A DNA stretch of 64,000 nt from Pseudomonas sp. JUb42 (GCF_024807945.1 NZ_JANUFD010000002.1:496001-560000), one strand, 5' to 3'; positions 16,468 to 25,758 are shown, counted from the stretch's first letter. Made by a program: numbers and translations. Notes: a model not told the origin generated them from the letters alone.

Positions 16468-16797
16468 CTAATCGACAATAAACAGCTTGGCACCGCTCGC
16501 GGTAAACGACCGGTGCCCTTCGGCCTTGTCGCCCACCTGATAGCTCATCCCGGCAGTCAGGACGAATTGTCTGCCGTCTTCAAGCTCGGTATGCAATTCA
16601 CCTTCCAGACACAGCAGGATATGGCCCTTCCAGCACCAGTGATCGGCCAGGTAGCCGGGGCTGTATTCGACCATGCGCACGCGGATCGAGCCGAACTGGC
16701 AGGTACGCCAAAAGGCCGTGCCGGTCTCGCCGGGATGGGGGACGGCCTCGATTGTCGACCAGTCGGTGGTGCCGAAGGGAATGCCAGTGAGTTCCAT
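16468..16797 (-). CDS. DHCW-motif cupin fold protein
   Basis: 109 residues forming one small cupin barrel: 'IPFGTTDWSTIEAVPHPGE', then 'RVRMVEYSPGYLADHWCWK' with the DHWCW signature followed by GHILLCLEGEL, and 'GMSYQVGDKAEGHRSFTAS' supplying the last histidine. These match a small conserved family named for that motif, of unknown activity. The stop codon directly abuts the stop of the convergent hydrolase gene, with no bases between. Function not known. Confidence 0.82.
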   Translation of the reverse strand: MELTGIPFGTTDWSTIEAVPHPGETGTAFWRTCQFGSIRVRMVEYSPGYLADHWCWKGHILLCLEGELHTELEDGRQFVLTAGMSYQVGDKAEGHRSFTASGAKLFIVD

Positions 16798-17148
16798 GCC
16801 TGCCTCTCATTGAATAACGATGGAGGGGGACCGTAGCAATCAGGGCGATGTGGGCGGTAGACACAGATACGCTGCTTTCACGGCATACAGCATGAATGCT
16901 TGGGTAGGCGCCAAGGTGTTGGCGAGTGTTGGGTGGGAGATCCCGCCCCGTCTACGACGCCGCGCTGTCACGCATAAACACTAACCGGGGCAGGGAGCAA
17001 TCTTGTGGGAGCGAATTCATTCGCGAAGAGGCCGGTACATTCGACGCATCTTCATCGCCTGGAACACCGCCTTCGCGAATGAATTCGCTCCCACGGTTGG
17101 CTCCTGGCCACAATTGGAGTGCGATATCTGCAGGAGCTGCGCGACAGC
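16798..17148. other. Intergenic region holding a REP pair
   Basis: 351 bases without a credible gene. The middle holds an intact REP inverted pair (17005-17094); nothing else is recognised. Confidence 0.6.
17005..17094. repeat. REP inverted pair (family A)
   Basis: GTGGGAGCGAATTCATTCGC at the left end and its exact complement at the right end enclose about 50 bases of variable sequence that itself starts GAAGAGGCC. The same arms recur at six other places in the window. Confidence 0.9.
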
Positions 17149-18057
17149 TCACATCTGCGCGCGCAGCACCGCCAGTCTCTGCAGAATCTGCAGCACACTC
17201 CCCTGCTCGATCATCGCCCCCCAATGCCCATCGCAAAAGCGCTCGCCTCTGGTACACCAGGTCAGCATGCTTTGTATTTCAGCAAGATTGGCCTGGGCGA
17301 TATAGGCCGGACTTTTCAGCATGGTTCCGGCGCCATGCAGGTTGTACTGCACATCTTCCCAACACTCCTTGGCCAGCAGTTTATAGAAGCCGACAACCGC
17401 AGCGTCATAGTCCGGCCAATAGGTGCCTTCACGAACTTCATAGGTCTTGATGGCAACGCCATCGGGATATAAACGCGGGATGTAGAGCAGCAATTCGTCG
17501 ATATCCGCTGCTTGAGGGACGGGCTCGTTTGGCTCTCGAACAAAGCTCGCAAGGCGAGCCAGAAGCGCCTCATCCCGCGCCGGATCTTCAGGCAGGCGGG
17601 CAATGACGTAGAGGTCGAATGCCCAGACCCGGGCAGTGGTCGGTGCCATGTCCTTGTAGTAATGAACATGCTCGCGATAAGCGGCAAATTCATTCGATTG
17701 CGGGCCATCGGCATATAGCGAAGCGAGCGCCGCGCTCTGGACCAGCCAGTAGATATCCGGGGAGAATTCCTGGGCTTTGCTGCTGCCCAGATCCATGGCC
17801 TTGGCCAGCAGGTCCCTGGCCAAGTGCTGCCCGGTCTCTCGTAGCGCTTGATCGACCAAGGGTATGGCAAGCCTCTCTGCCTGGGCGATATACGTCATAT
17901 AACGATTGCGCAACGGTTCAGCGGACGACCCTAATGGAGGGCATGCCGGTGGAGACATGGCGGACAGCGACGCTGTCGATACGGTGACTCCAAGCTGTAC
18001 ATCAGTGCACCCTGCGGGAGCGAAAAATGCCTTCATCCGGCGCACAAGTTTCATCAT
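17149..18057 (-). CDS. Hypothetical protein
   Basis: 302 residues from ATG 18057, chosen because AGGGAC lies just upstream; longer starts to 18123 have no ribosome site. The first 25 residues are basic then mildly hydrophobic ('MKLVRRMKAFFAPAGC') and may be a weak signal sequence. The rest is helical and rich in Ala, Leu and Glu, with recognisable stretches 'LAKAMDLGSSKAQEFSPDIY', 'YYKDMAPTTARVWAFDLYV' and 'GERFCDGHWGAMIEQGSV'. I do not recognise a family. It is read toward the REP pair and is divergent from the phosphoesterase at 18155. Confidence 0.7.
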   Translation of the reverse strand: MMKLVRRMKAFFAPAGCTDVQLGVTVSTASLSAMSPPACPPLGSSAEPLRNRYMTYIAQAERLAIPLVDQALRETGQHLARDLLAKAMDLGSSKAQEFSPDIYWLVQSAALASLYADGPQSNEFAAYREHVHYYKDMAPTTARVWAFDLYVIARLPEDPARDEALLARLASFVREPNEPVPQAADIDELLLYIPRLYPDGVAIKTYEVREGTYWPDYDAAVVGFYKLLAKECWEDVQYNLHGAGTMLKSPAYIAQANLAEIQSMLTWCTRGERFCDGHWGAMIEQGSVLQILQRLAVLRAQM

Positions 18058-18154
18058 CGCAACGTCCCTGAACATAGAGTGGCAAGCCGTGCCAGCGAAA
18101 GGCGCCATGACTTGAAAGACCAATAATGCCCCCGAAAACCTTGGAGGACACTAA

Positions 18155-18952
18155 GTGCTCATCGCCCAATTGTCAGACCTGCATATCAGACCCCGTGGCG
18201 TCCTGTATCAGGGCCTGGTGGACTCAAACACCATGTGCGAGCAAGCCATTGAGCATCTTGACGCTCTGCGCCCCTGCCCGGATGTCGTGATCATTACCGG
18301 CGATATAGTCGATGAAGGGCTACCGGCCGAGTATGAAATGGCGCAAGCGCTGCTGGCAAAAATCAAGCAACCGTTACTGCTGATTCCCGGCAATCATGAC
18401 GACCACGCGTTGTTCAGATCTGCTTTCGCCCAAACCCAAAGCGCAGCAGGCGACGGGCCGTTGCACTTCGTTGAGTCAGGCCTCGGACCGGTGCGGATCA
18501 TTGGCCTGGACATCACCGTGCCCGGCGAGCATCACGGCGACATGAGCGAAGCGGCGCAGCATTGGCTTGAAGCGGCCCTGGCACAGGAACCCGAGCGCCC
18601 TACTCTGATCATGCTGCACCAACCGCCGTTCCTCAGCGGCATTCCCTACATCGATACCTACGCCTGCCGCAATGCCCAGCGGCTGGCGCAGGTGGTCGAG
18701 CGCTATCCGGCGGTCGAGCGAATCGTGTGCGGGCATATTCACCGTGCCATGCAACTGCGCTTCGGCGGCTCCCTGCTGTGCACCGCCCCCAGTACCACCA
18801 CCGCCATTGCCCTGAGGCTGCAAGCCGATGCGCTGGAAGCTTCCTTTGTTGAGCCACCCGCCTTGTTGTTGCATCACTGGAAGCCTGACACGGGGTTGAT
18901 TACCCACTGGGTGCCCATCGGCAATTTCCGTGGGCCATTACCCTTCGCCTGA
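18155..18952 (+). CDS. Calcineurin-like metallophosphoesterase (CpdA-type phosphodiesterase)
   Basis: 265 residues with all five metallophosphoesterase motifs: DLH in 'LIAQLSDLHIRP', GDIVD in 'DVVIITGDIVDEG', GNHD in 'LLLIPGNHDDHALF', an H in 'TLIMLHQPPF', and GHIH in 'ERIVCGHIHRAMQLRF'. This order is that of class III cyclic nucleotide phosphodiesterases (CpdA/Rv0805), which hydrolyse cAMP or other phosphodiesters with a two-metal site. The GTG start is supported by GGAGG eight bases upstream. It is not adjacent to the usual cpdA neighbours (yqiA, parE), so it is likely a paralogue with another substrate. Confidence 0.87.
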   Translation: MLIAQLSDLHIRPRGVLYQGLVDSNTMCEQAIEHLDALRPCPDVVIITGDIVDEGLPAEYEMAQALLAKIKQPLLLIPGNHDDHALFRSAFAQTQSAAGDGPLHFVESGLGPVRIIGLDITVPGEHHGDMSEAAQHWLEAALAQEPERPTLIMLHQPPFLSGIPYIDTYACRNAQRLAQVVERYPAVERIVCGHIHRAMQLRFGGSLLCTAPSTTTAIALRLQADALEASFVEPPALLLHHWKPDTGLITHWVPIGNFRGPLPFA

Positions 18953-19051
18953 TAGCCGGGTCAGGTCCGGTCGTCCCTTCAACTTGCCAGTTATCCGACA
19001 TCTTGATAGCGTTTTGCCCTTAACTTTCAGACTCGCTCAGGATACCGAGAG

Positions 19052-21556
19052 ATGGCCGTTGCAGATTACATGGATCAAGTACAAAAGCTCTATATCGCCT
19101 ATTTCGGCCGCCCTGCCGACCCTACAGGGTTGAACTACTGGGCCAGTCAGGTCAATGCAGCAGGCGGCAACATGGTCGTTGCGATTGCCGGTTTCGCCGC
19201 ATCGACCGAGTCCACCAACCTCTTTGGTGGCCTGCCCAGTGCGCAGAAAATCAGCGCCATTTATCTGAATCTGTTCAACCGCTTGCCGGAAAGTACTGGC
19301 CTGAGCTACTGGATGAATCAGCTCGACAGCGGCGCCATCACCCAGGCCCAGGCGGCATGGGAAATCCTCAATCAGGCTGGTGCCGGTGATGCTACTTCGG
19401 TCGCCAACAAGCTGGCCATGGCCAATGTGTTTACCGCACAAGTCGATACCGCAGCAGAAATCGCCGGTTACAGCGGCGCGCAACCAGCCGCCTATGGCCG
19501 TGCCTATCTGGCCGGTGTGGATGCGACGCCGGGCTCGGTGAGCAATGCCACCACGGCGCTGAACAACTCCGTGGCCGATGCCACGGGTGTGCGCCCGACG
19601 ACTCCCACTGCCCCCACGACCCCGTCGGCGCCAACGGGCGATACCGTCTTTACCTTTACCACGGCAACCGACAATTTTACCGGTGGCGCGGGCAACGACA
19701 CTTTCGTTGGCGTGATCGATACCACGACACCGGCCAACAGCACGCTCGCCGCAGCCGACAAGATCGACGGCGGTGCGGGCACCGATACGCTGTCGATTAC
19801 CGTCACCGGGACAGGCAACACGGCGCTGCCCGGTCTAACCATCGGCAATGTCGAAAAACTGTCGATACGCGATCAAAACATCAGCGGCAAGCTGTCCACC
19901 TACGACGTATCTGGAACGGGCATCACCGATGTAACCAGTAGCGTATCCACAGCCAGCGGCGGTCTGCAATTCGTCAATCTGACCACCGGTGCAACAGTCA
20001 GTTTGCTCGGTGACAAATCGACACAAGTGGCCAACGTGCAATTCTCCATGGCCAATGCCAATGACACCGTCAGCCTTGTGCTCGATGGCGGCCTTCAAGA
20101 CACCGTCTTGATCGGACAAACCACCGTTACCAACGTCAATGGCGCGGCCTCGACGGCCACCATCACCTCCTCGGGTGCGGCCAATACCCTCGGCGTGATC
20201 ACCCTGGCTGGTAGTGCTACCAACTCCATCACCACGGCCACGATCAATGCAGCCAGCGATCTGACCGCCACACTGGTGTCGAGCGACTATGCCTCCAAGG
20301 CAGCACTGACCGTGACAGGTGCGGGCAAGGTCAACCTGGGCAGTACCGTGGGCTTCGATGGCAGCACGATTGATGCCTCGGCCAACAGTGGTGGATTGAC
20401 TGTCGCTTTGAGCGGGAATATTCAGACGTTCACTGGCGGTAAAGGCAATGACACGGTCGTTGGCACCGTGCCGGTCGCAGATACAGCCGTGATTGATGGT
20501 GGCGCTGGCATCGATACGCTGTCGGCCACCTTGATCAACAGCACAAATGGGGCGGCGTTCAAGAGTTTCGAAGTGCTGGACCTGACAGGGCTGAGCACGA
20601 CCGTTACTCAGGATTTTGCGCAGTTGAGCAATTCCGCGTTTACCGGCGTGATCTTGAACAACACGAAAGTCGCGACTACCACACTGAATAACGTGATCGA
20701 AACGGCAGATGGTTTCAGCCTCACCGTGCTTAGTGGTTCGTCCGGTTCTCACACAATACTGAACTTCGACAGTGCCAGCGTTAACGGCAGCAGTGACGTA
20801 CTGAATCTGATCTACAACGGCAGTGGGTCGAATCAGCTCGGTGCACTGACCGTACAGGGTATCGAAACCCTAAAGATCGCCTCGGGCGGCCAGGCTGGGA
20901 GTTTCAATGGCTTGAATCTGACGGATGATTCCGCCAAAACGATCGAAATTACCGGCGATCAAATTTACTCCCTGACGGTACAGGCCCAGGGCAGTATCAG
21001 TGCTGGCGCCGCCTCGCAACTGACCAAGGTCGATGCCTCCCAGGCTACGGGCCAGCTAACGATCAAAGTAATAGCGGCAACCGCTACAGGTGGCCAGTCG
21101 GCAATGACGCTGCTCGGCGGTTCGGGGGATGACACTTTCATCCTGGAGACCTCCACGGTCGCCAATTCCAGCGGCGCCACTGTCACTACCAATGGGGGGG
21201 CTGATACCGTAAACGTCTCGATTGCGGCCTTGAAAAACATTTCGACTTCTCAGACGCTGCAATACACCACCATCACGGACTTTTCCGCGACCGACAAGAT
21301 TGACTTCGGGACCAGCGGGATTACTTTTCAGAGTACTAAAGTCGATGTAACGGGCGCTGGTGATTTGCTCGCAGCCCTGACTACGGCGGCTTCCAGCCCG
21401 GCCAAACAAGCAAGCTGGTTCCAGTTCGACACCGACACTTATATCGTGCTCAACAAGACAACCACGGCCTTGAGTACCGACGATATCGTGGTCAAGCTGT
21501 CTGGCACTGTCGATCTGTCGACGATGCATACCAGTGGCACTGCGCTGAGCTTTTAA
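19052..21556 (+). CDS. DUF4214 / RsaA-like surface protein, probable type I secretion substrate
   Basis: 834 residues with no cysteine, very rich in Thr, Ser, Ala, Gly and Asn, acidic overall. Residues 1-110 form a DUF4214 module with two repeats ('LYIAYFGRPADPTGLNYW' and 'IYLNLFNRLPESTGLSYW'). A Thr-Pro linker near 190-200 is followed by about 600 residues of beta-strand repeats with calcium-binding glycine-rich motifs: 'GGAGNDTF', 'GGAGTDTL', 'GGKGNDTVVG' and 'GGSGDDTF'. The last about 90 residues ('TDFSATDKIDFG', 'ASWFQFDTDTYIVLN', 'DDIVVKLSGTVDL') resemble the C-terminal secretion domain of Caulobacter S-layer protein RsaA. No ABC/MFP secretion genes are nearby. A cell-surface or adhesin role is likely; Ca2+-dependent folding is inferred. 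Confidence 0.82.
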   Translation: MAVADYMDQVQKLYIAYFGRPADPTGLNYWASQVNAAGGNMVVAIAGFAASTESTNLFGGLPSAQKISAIYLNLFNRLPESTGLSYWMNQLDSGAITQAQAAWEILNQAGAGDATSVANKLAMANVFTAQVDTAAEIAGYSGAQPAAYGRAYLAGVDATPGSVSNATTALNNSVADATGVRPTTPTAPTTPSAPTGDTVFTFTTATDNFTGGAGNDTFVGVIDTTTPANSTLAAADKIDGGAGTDTLSITVTGTGNTALPGLTIGNVEKLSIRDQNISGKLSTYDVSGTGITDVTSSVSTASGGLQFVNLTTGATVSLLGDKSTQVANVQFSMANANDTVSLVLDGGLQDTVLIGQTTVTNVNGAASTATITSSGAANTLGVITLAGSATNSITTATINAASDLTATLVSSDYASKAALTVTGAGKVNLGSTVGFDGSTIDASANSGGLTVALSGNIQTFTGGKGNDTVVGTVPVADTAVIDGGAGIDTLSATLINSTNGAAFKSFEVLDLTGLSTTVTQDFAQLSNSAFTGVILNNTKVATTTLNNVIETADGFSLTVLSGSSGSHTILNFDSASVNGSSDVLNLIYNGSGSNQLGALTVQGIETLKIASGGQAGSFNGLNLTDDSAKTIEITGDQIYSLTVQAQGSISAGAASQLTKVDASQATGQLTIKVIAATATGGQSAMTLLGGSGDDTFILETSTVANSSGATVTTNGGADTVNVSIAALKNISTSQTLQYTTITDFSATDKIDFGTSGITFQSTKVDVTGAGDLLAALTTAASSPAKQASWFQFDTDTYIVLNKTTTALSTDDIVVKLSGTVDLSTMHTSGTALSF

Positions 21557-21572
21557 ACCCCGCGTGGTTAAC

Positions 21573-21600
21573 TCTTGCGCGCCCAACCGGGCGCGTAAGA
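21573..21600. terminator. Stem-loop between convergent genes
   Basis: TCTTGCGCGCCC pairs with GGGCGCGTAAGA around AACC (one G-T pair in the arm). It lies between the stop of the surface protein (21556) and the stop of the minus-strand gene at 21603, so it can serve both. No T-run is obvious. Confidence 0.5.
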
Positions 21601-21602
21601 CT

Positions 21603-22532
21603 TCAGTTCCGCGAGCCCTGCCCAACCTCCCCCGCCTTCCTGAACACATAAAAAAGATTCGGCTCACTCACCAGATACACAGTGCCATCGTCATCCAGCG
21701 CCACACCCTCGGCCTGGGGGACGGTCTGGCTCAGGCCGTGAAAGCCACTGCGCAGCACCAATGTGCCGACCGGCTTGTGATCGGCGCCCAACTCCACCAG
21801 CAGGCGCGACTGATCCGACAGGGCCAGCAGGTGATTATTACGTTGATCAAAATCCAGGCTCGACAGGTCGGTCATGAACAGGTCCGCGTCACGGCCAGGG
21901 TTCTGCACGATATGAATCTCGGGCGGCGCATCCCCTGTGGCGGGAAAACCGCTGATTTCATAGATCGACATCGGCGACTGTTCATTGGCAACGTACAGAC
22001 GATTGCGCGCACGATCAAAGGCCAGACCCTCGAAGCCACGGTTTCTGCGACCACCCAGGTCCAGCACCATCTGCCCCGCCGTTGCGCCATCCAGCGATGT
22101 CGTACGGTCGTCGATCTGCACTGACATCAAACGCTGATGGCGCTCATCGCTGATCACGAAGGTGCCGGGCCGAATATATTCCACACCTTCAGGGTCGCCA
22201 AAGCCGACCAGGGCGATGCGCCGCAGAATCGTGCCGTCCAGTGACAGCTCGACCAGTTCGGAATGCTTGTTGGTTACGGTAAACAGAGTCTGGCGTTGCG
22301 GGTCGAAGGTAAGCGCCGACACGTCCGCCAGCCCTTCGATAGGCTTGCCCTGAATGACCGCACGATAGTCGGCCAGCCCCAGGGAATGTTCAGGCCCGCC
22401 GGTAAACGTCTGGTTCAGGTAGAACCAGGCCAGCTCGAAGAAACGCTGGGACTGGCCGATGAACGCCAATGTAATAACGAGTGCCGTGAATAACCCGATC
22501 AACAGGTAACGACCTTGGGACTTGAGGCGCAT
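21603..22532 (-). CDS. SdiA-regulated (YjiK-like) beta-propeller protein
   Basis: 309 residues. An N-terminal membrane anchor, 'YLLIGLFTALVITLAFIG', is followed by an SdiA-regulated domain of beta-propeller character: 'GLADVSALTFDPQRQTLFTV', 'NKHSELVELSLDGTILRRI', 'NRGFEGLAFDRARNRLYVAN' and 'VPQAEGVALDDDGTVYLVSE'. It is probably anchored in the inner membrane facing the periplasm. ATG 22532 (MRLKSQG) is preferred over a TTG 12 codons upstream. The name of this domain comes from an SdiA-dependent E. coli gene and does not give a biochemical role. Confidence 0.78.
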   Translation of the reverse strand: MRLKSQGRYLLIGLFTALVITLAFIGQSQRFFELAWFYLNQTFTGGPEHSLGLADYRAVIQGKPIEGLADVSALTFDPQRQTLFTVTNKHSELVELSLDGTILRRIALVGFGDPEGVEYIRPGTFVISDERHQRLMSVQIDDRTTSLDGATAGQMVLDLGGRRNRGFEGLAFDRARNRLYVANEQSPMSIYEISGFPATGDAPPEIHIVQNPGRDADLFMTDLSSLDFDQRNNHLLALSDQSRLLVELGADHKPVGTLVLRSGFHGLSQTVPQAEGVALDDDGTVYLVSEPNLFYVFRKAGEVGQGSRN

Positions 22533-22595
22533 GAGGGTGGCTCGCGGGGATATCGAGCCAGTGTACAAGACCGTCGGTCGGCGACCTAGGCTGTG

Positions 22596-24050
22596 TCACG
22601 CCTGTGACAACGGCCGCGCCACCTGCTCCAGTGACTGGCGCTCCGCCGCCACGCCCCAGATCGCCTGCACCACCGCCGCCGACATCATCAGAAATGCGCC
22701 GATCAGATAGCCGACAAACAGGCTGCTGCGCTGCTGGCTCTGAATCAGTTCGCCAAACAACAGCGGCCCGATGATGCCGCCCAGGCCAGTGCCGAAGGCG
22801 TAGAACACAGCAATCGCCAGAGCGCGGATTTCCAGGGGGAAGGTCTCGGCCACGGTCAGATAGGCCGAGCTGGCGGCGGCCGATGCGAAGAAAAAAATCA
22901 CCATCCAGGCGATGGCTTGTTGCGTCACGTCAAACCAGCCCTGCTCGAAGCAATAGCCGCTGATGCTCAGCAGCACGGCGGAGATCGCGTAGGTCAGGCT
23001 GATCATGATCCGCCGCCCGATCACGTCGAACAGGCGGCCGAGCAGCAACGGCCCGCAGAAGTTACCCAATGCCAACGGCAACACGTACCAACCGACATGC
23101 TCGGCGGGCACCTGGTAGAAGTCGGTAAGGACCAGGGCGTAGGTGAAAAAGATGGCGTTATAGAAAAATGCCTGGGCGGTGAGCAACGTCATGCCGACCA
23201 ACGCGCGGCGTCGGAAACTGACGAACAGGGTGTGAAAGACCTCGCTCAGTGGCGTATGACTGCGCGCATGCAGACGCAGGGGCTCGCCAGTCACCGCAGG
23301 AAGATCATGGCCCTGTTCGCGCAAACGTGTCTCGATGTCTTCGACAATACGCCGCGCCTCGTCGGGTTGGCCGTGGATCAGCAGCCAGCGCGGGCTCTCC
23401 GGCAGCCACAGACGCATGATCAGGATCAACAGGCCAAGCGCCGCACCGATACCGAAACACAGGCGCCAGCCCAGGTCGCCGCCTACCACCTGCGGGTCGA
23501 GCAGGACAATCGCCCCGCCCGCACCCAGGGCGGCGCCCAGCCAGAAGGTGCCGTTAATGGTCAGGTCGACCCAGCCGCGAAAACGCGCCGGGGTAAATTC
23601 CTGGATGGTCGAATTGATTGCCGTGTACTCACCACCGATGCCCATGCCGGTGAGGAAACGAAACAACAGAAAGCTTTCCAGATTGAAGGAAAACGCCGTG
23701 GCCGCCGTAGCACCAACGTAGAGCCAGAGGGTGATGAAGAACAACTTGCGCCGCCCGAGGCGGTCGGTCAGCCAGCCGAAAAACAAGGCGCCGAGCACCG
23801 CGCCGGCGATATACACGCCACCGGCAAGCCCGATATCGAAGTTGCTCATGTGCAGGCCGGGGCTGCTCTTAAGCGCCCCGGACACGGAACCTGCCAACGT
23901 TACCTCAAGACCATCGAGCAGCCAGGTAATGCCGAGGGCAAACACCAGCAAGCTATGAAACCGCCCCCAGGGCAGGCGGTCCAGGCGTGCCGGAAGATCG
24001 GTTTCGTACAACGTGCCGCGTTGCTGGCCGATATCTGTTTGCGCTTCCAT
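22596..24050 (-). CDS. MFS transporter (sugar-porter-like)
   Basis: About 484 residues with 12 predicted membrane segments. The first signature is 'GWLTDRLGRRKLFFIT', between TM2 and TM3, the major facilitator D-R-x-G-R-R motif. 'FLTGMGIGGEYTAINSTIQE' carries the G-x-x-G-G-E pattern of the sugar/metabolite porter families. A long cytoplasmic loop (residues about 225-275) precedes the second half, which includes 'GRLFDVIGRRIMISLTY'. The GxxGGE motif and overall plan recall organic-anion MFS carriers, but the substrate is unresolved. The divergent cluster gives no clue. Confidence 0.87.
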   Translation of the reverse strand: MEAQTDIGQQRGTLYETDLPARLDRLPWGRFHSLLVFALGITWLLDGLEVTLAGSVSGALKSSPGLHMSNFDIGLAGGVYIAGAVLGALFFGWLTDRLGRRKLFFITLWLYVGATAATAFSFNLESFLLFRFLTGMGIGGEYTAINSTIQEFTPARFRGWVDLTINGTFWLGAALGAGGAIVLLDPQVVGGDLGWRLCFGIGAALGLLILIMRLWLPESPRWLLIHGQPDEARRIVEDIETRLREQGHDLPAVTGEPLRLHARSHTPLSEVFHTLFVSFRRRALVGMTLLTAQAFFYNAIFFTYALVLTDFYQVPAEHVGWYVLPLALGNFCGPLLLGRLFDVIGRRIMISLTYAISAVLLSISGYCFEQGWFDVTQQAIAWMVIFFFASAAASSAYLTVAETFPLEIRALAIAVFYAFGTGLGGIIGPLLFGELIQSQQRSSLFVGYLIGAFLMMSAAVVQAIWGVAAERQSLEQVARPLSQA

Positions 24051-24172
24051 CGTCGCCACTCGCACTGTGCAGTGAAGTTGAGAGTGGGCGGTTAATGAAG
24101 GAGTTCAGGGGGATTGCCACAAACGTGCCGCTCGGCTGCACAAGCTCCTGCCCTGCCAAACCAGATCTCTGA

Positions 24173-24592
24173 TTATTTGCCTTCGGGGAAAACCGCGACG
24201 CTGCGGATTTCAATTTTCAGTTCAGGCAAGGCCAGCGCCTCGACGCCAATGATCGACCAGGCCGGAAACGGCTTTTCGGTGTAGCGGGCTTTTACCGGCA
24301 GGAACTCGTTCACCGTGTCTTTCAGGTTGACGTGATAACTCACCACTTCGACCAGATCGGCCATGGTCAGCCCCTGCAAGCGCAGCACTTCTTTGGTCCG
24401 TTCGAGAGCCACTTCGGTCTGCTCGGCAGCGCTTTCGGGAATCGAGCCATCGGCGCGAAAACCGACTTCGCCGGCAATAAAAAGCAGGTTGCCAGCGCGC
24501 ACGGCCGGCGAGTAGCCATAACTTTCATAGCCGCCATGGGTCGCGGCAAACATCGGGTGATCCGCAGGGATCTCAAGCACTTTCTTGGTCAT
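24173..24592 (-). CDS. RidA family protein
   Basis: 139 residues. Recognised by 'SYGYSPAVRAGNLLFIAG', 'ERTKEVLRLQGLTMADLVEV' and the C-terminal 'EKPFPAWSIIGVEALALPEL', then EIRSVAV. Where canonical RidA has PARxxV with the catalytic Arg, this protein has AWSIIGV, so it lacks that arginine and falls in one of the less understood Rid subgroups. It is divergent from a GlxA-family regulator at 24778 (about 185 bases between starts), which may control it. Confidence 0.82.
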   Translation of the reverse strand: MTKKVLEIPADHPMFAATHGGYESYGYSPAVRAGNLLFIAGEVGFRADGSIPESAAEQTEVALERTKEVLRLQGLTMADLVEVVSYHVNLKDTVNEFLPVKARYTEKPFPAWSIIGVEALALPELKIEIRSVAVFPEGK

Positions 24593-24777
24593 GTCAGCTG
24601 CCCTTGTTATGTTGTGTACATCGAACGGGTAGCAACTGTAAGTTTGATTCGCACAGGCACAAACGACGTTTTTCCCTCATTTCCGGACAAACACCGGACC
24701 GCCAATCACTGCACCAAAAAGAATGATTTACCATGACTCATCCGAGGGTTTTCCCCGGGGCCTAGAGTTACTTCATC

Positions 24778-25725
24778 ATGCATCGAGTTGGATTCTTTGT
24801 TTGCCGTGGCCATGACGCGCTGGATCTTGGCGGGCCACTTTCGACGTTCAATCTGGTATCCACAGCTGTTGCTCACTCCCCCTATGAACTGCATGTCATC
24901 TCCGGAGCCGGAGGGCCGGTTCCCGGCAATAGCGGTTTGCTGATCGAGACCTCGGCGGCAGGCATGAGCACTTTTGACACCCTGGTGTTCATCGGCGGGG
25001 ATATCGCACCGATGTCGGCACCGCACAACATCGCCGCAGCCAGCGAGCTGGCGAACCGGGCGTCGCGGGTGGGCAGCGTATGTACAGGGGCTTTCCTGCT
25101 GGCAGAAACCGGTTTGCTGAACGGTCGCAGAGCAACAACGCACTGGCGCTACGCGACTCAATTACAGACGCGCTTCCCGTTGACCAGAGTCGAAAGTGAC
25201 AGTATCTACACCGAAGACGGGGCTATCTGGACCTCGGCGGGCATTGCTTCCGGAATTGACTTGGCCTTGGCCATGATTGAACGGGATATGGGGGCAGATA
25301 TTGCCCGCGCGGTCTCCAGGCTGTTGGTCGTTCCCTATCGCCGGCCTGGGGGGCAATCGCAATTCTCGGCCATGTCGCAAATGGAACCGGAATCGGACCG
25401 CATCCGCATTGCCCTGAACTTTGCCAGGGAGCATCTGGCCGAAGCGCTACCGGTGGAGCGACTCGCCGACGCGGCGCGCTTGAGCCCCCGTCAATTCGGC
25501 CGGGCATTTCGCCGGGAAACCGGGGAAACCCCGGCCAAGGCGGTCGAACGCTTGCGAGTGGAAGCCGCGCGCCTGCGCCTGAAGGATGGCAGTGAGCCGA
25601 TCGAGCAGATTGCCCTGGCGGTAGGTTTCACCGATCCGGAGCGAATGCGCCGGGCCTTCATCAAACTGCATGGGCATCCGCCGCAATCGATCCGGCGCGA
25701 GAGCCGATTGAGTGATGAGCGCTGA
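24778..25725 (+). CDS. GlxA family transcriptional regulator (DJ-1/PfpI + AraC HTH)
   Basis: 315 residues. The N-terminal about 190 residues are a DJ-1/PfpI-like domain: 'RVGFFVCRGHDALDLGGP', 'RVGSVCTGAFLLAETGLL', and 'RRATTHWRYATQLQTRFP'. The C-terminal about 100 residues are an AraC double HTH: 'ALPVERLADAARLSPRQFGR' and 'PIEQIALAVGFTDPERMRRA'. This is the GlxA/ArgR-like class, where the DJ-1 domain serves as a sensor and is not expected to be catalytic. It is divergent from a RidA gene. A perfect 12-bp hairpin overlaps the stop codon. Confidence 0.9.
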   Translation: MHRVGFFVCRGHDALDLGGPLSTFNLVSTAVAHSPYELHVISGAGGPVPGNSGLLIETSAAGMSTFDTLVFIGGDIAPMSAPHNIAAASELANRASRVGSVCTGAFLLAETGLLNGRRATTHWRYATQLQTRFPLTRVESDSIYTEDGAIWTSAGIASGIDLALAMIERDMGADIARAVSRLLVVPYRRPGGQSQFSAMSQMEPESDRIRIALNFAREHLAEALPVERLADAARLSPRQFGRAFRRETGETPAKAVERLRVEAARLRLKDGSEPIEQIALAVGFTDPERMRRAFIKLHGHPPQSIRRESRLSDER

Positions 25726-25740
25726 TCCATCAGCGCTCAT
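25715..25740. terminator. Perfect 12-bp hairpin between convergent genes
   Basis: ATGAGCGCTGAT pairs exactly with ATCAGCGCTCAT around a two-base loop (CC). It overlaps the TGA stop of the GlxA-family gene (25723-25725) and lies just before the stop of the minus-strand NTF2-like gene at 25759. No T-run follows on the plus strand, so it may be a Rho-independent-like barrier or a protein site. Confidence 0.55.
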
Positions 25741-25758
25741 GGCATCAGCCCTTGTGGA

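Noticed and set aside
17005..17094. Regular repeats considered as CRISPR
   Set aside because: The repeats are inverted pairs scattered singly between genes, not direct repeats with spacers, and no cas gene is present.
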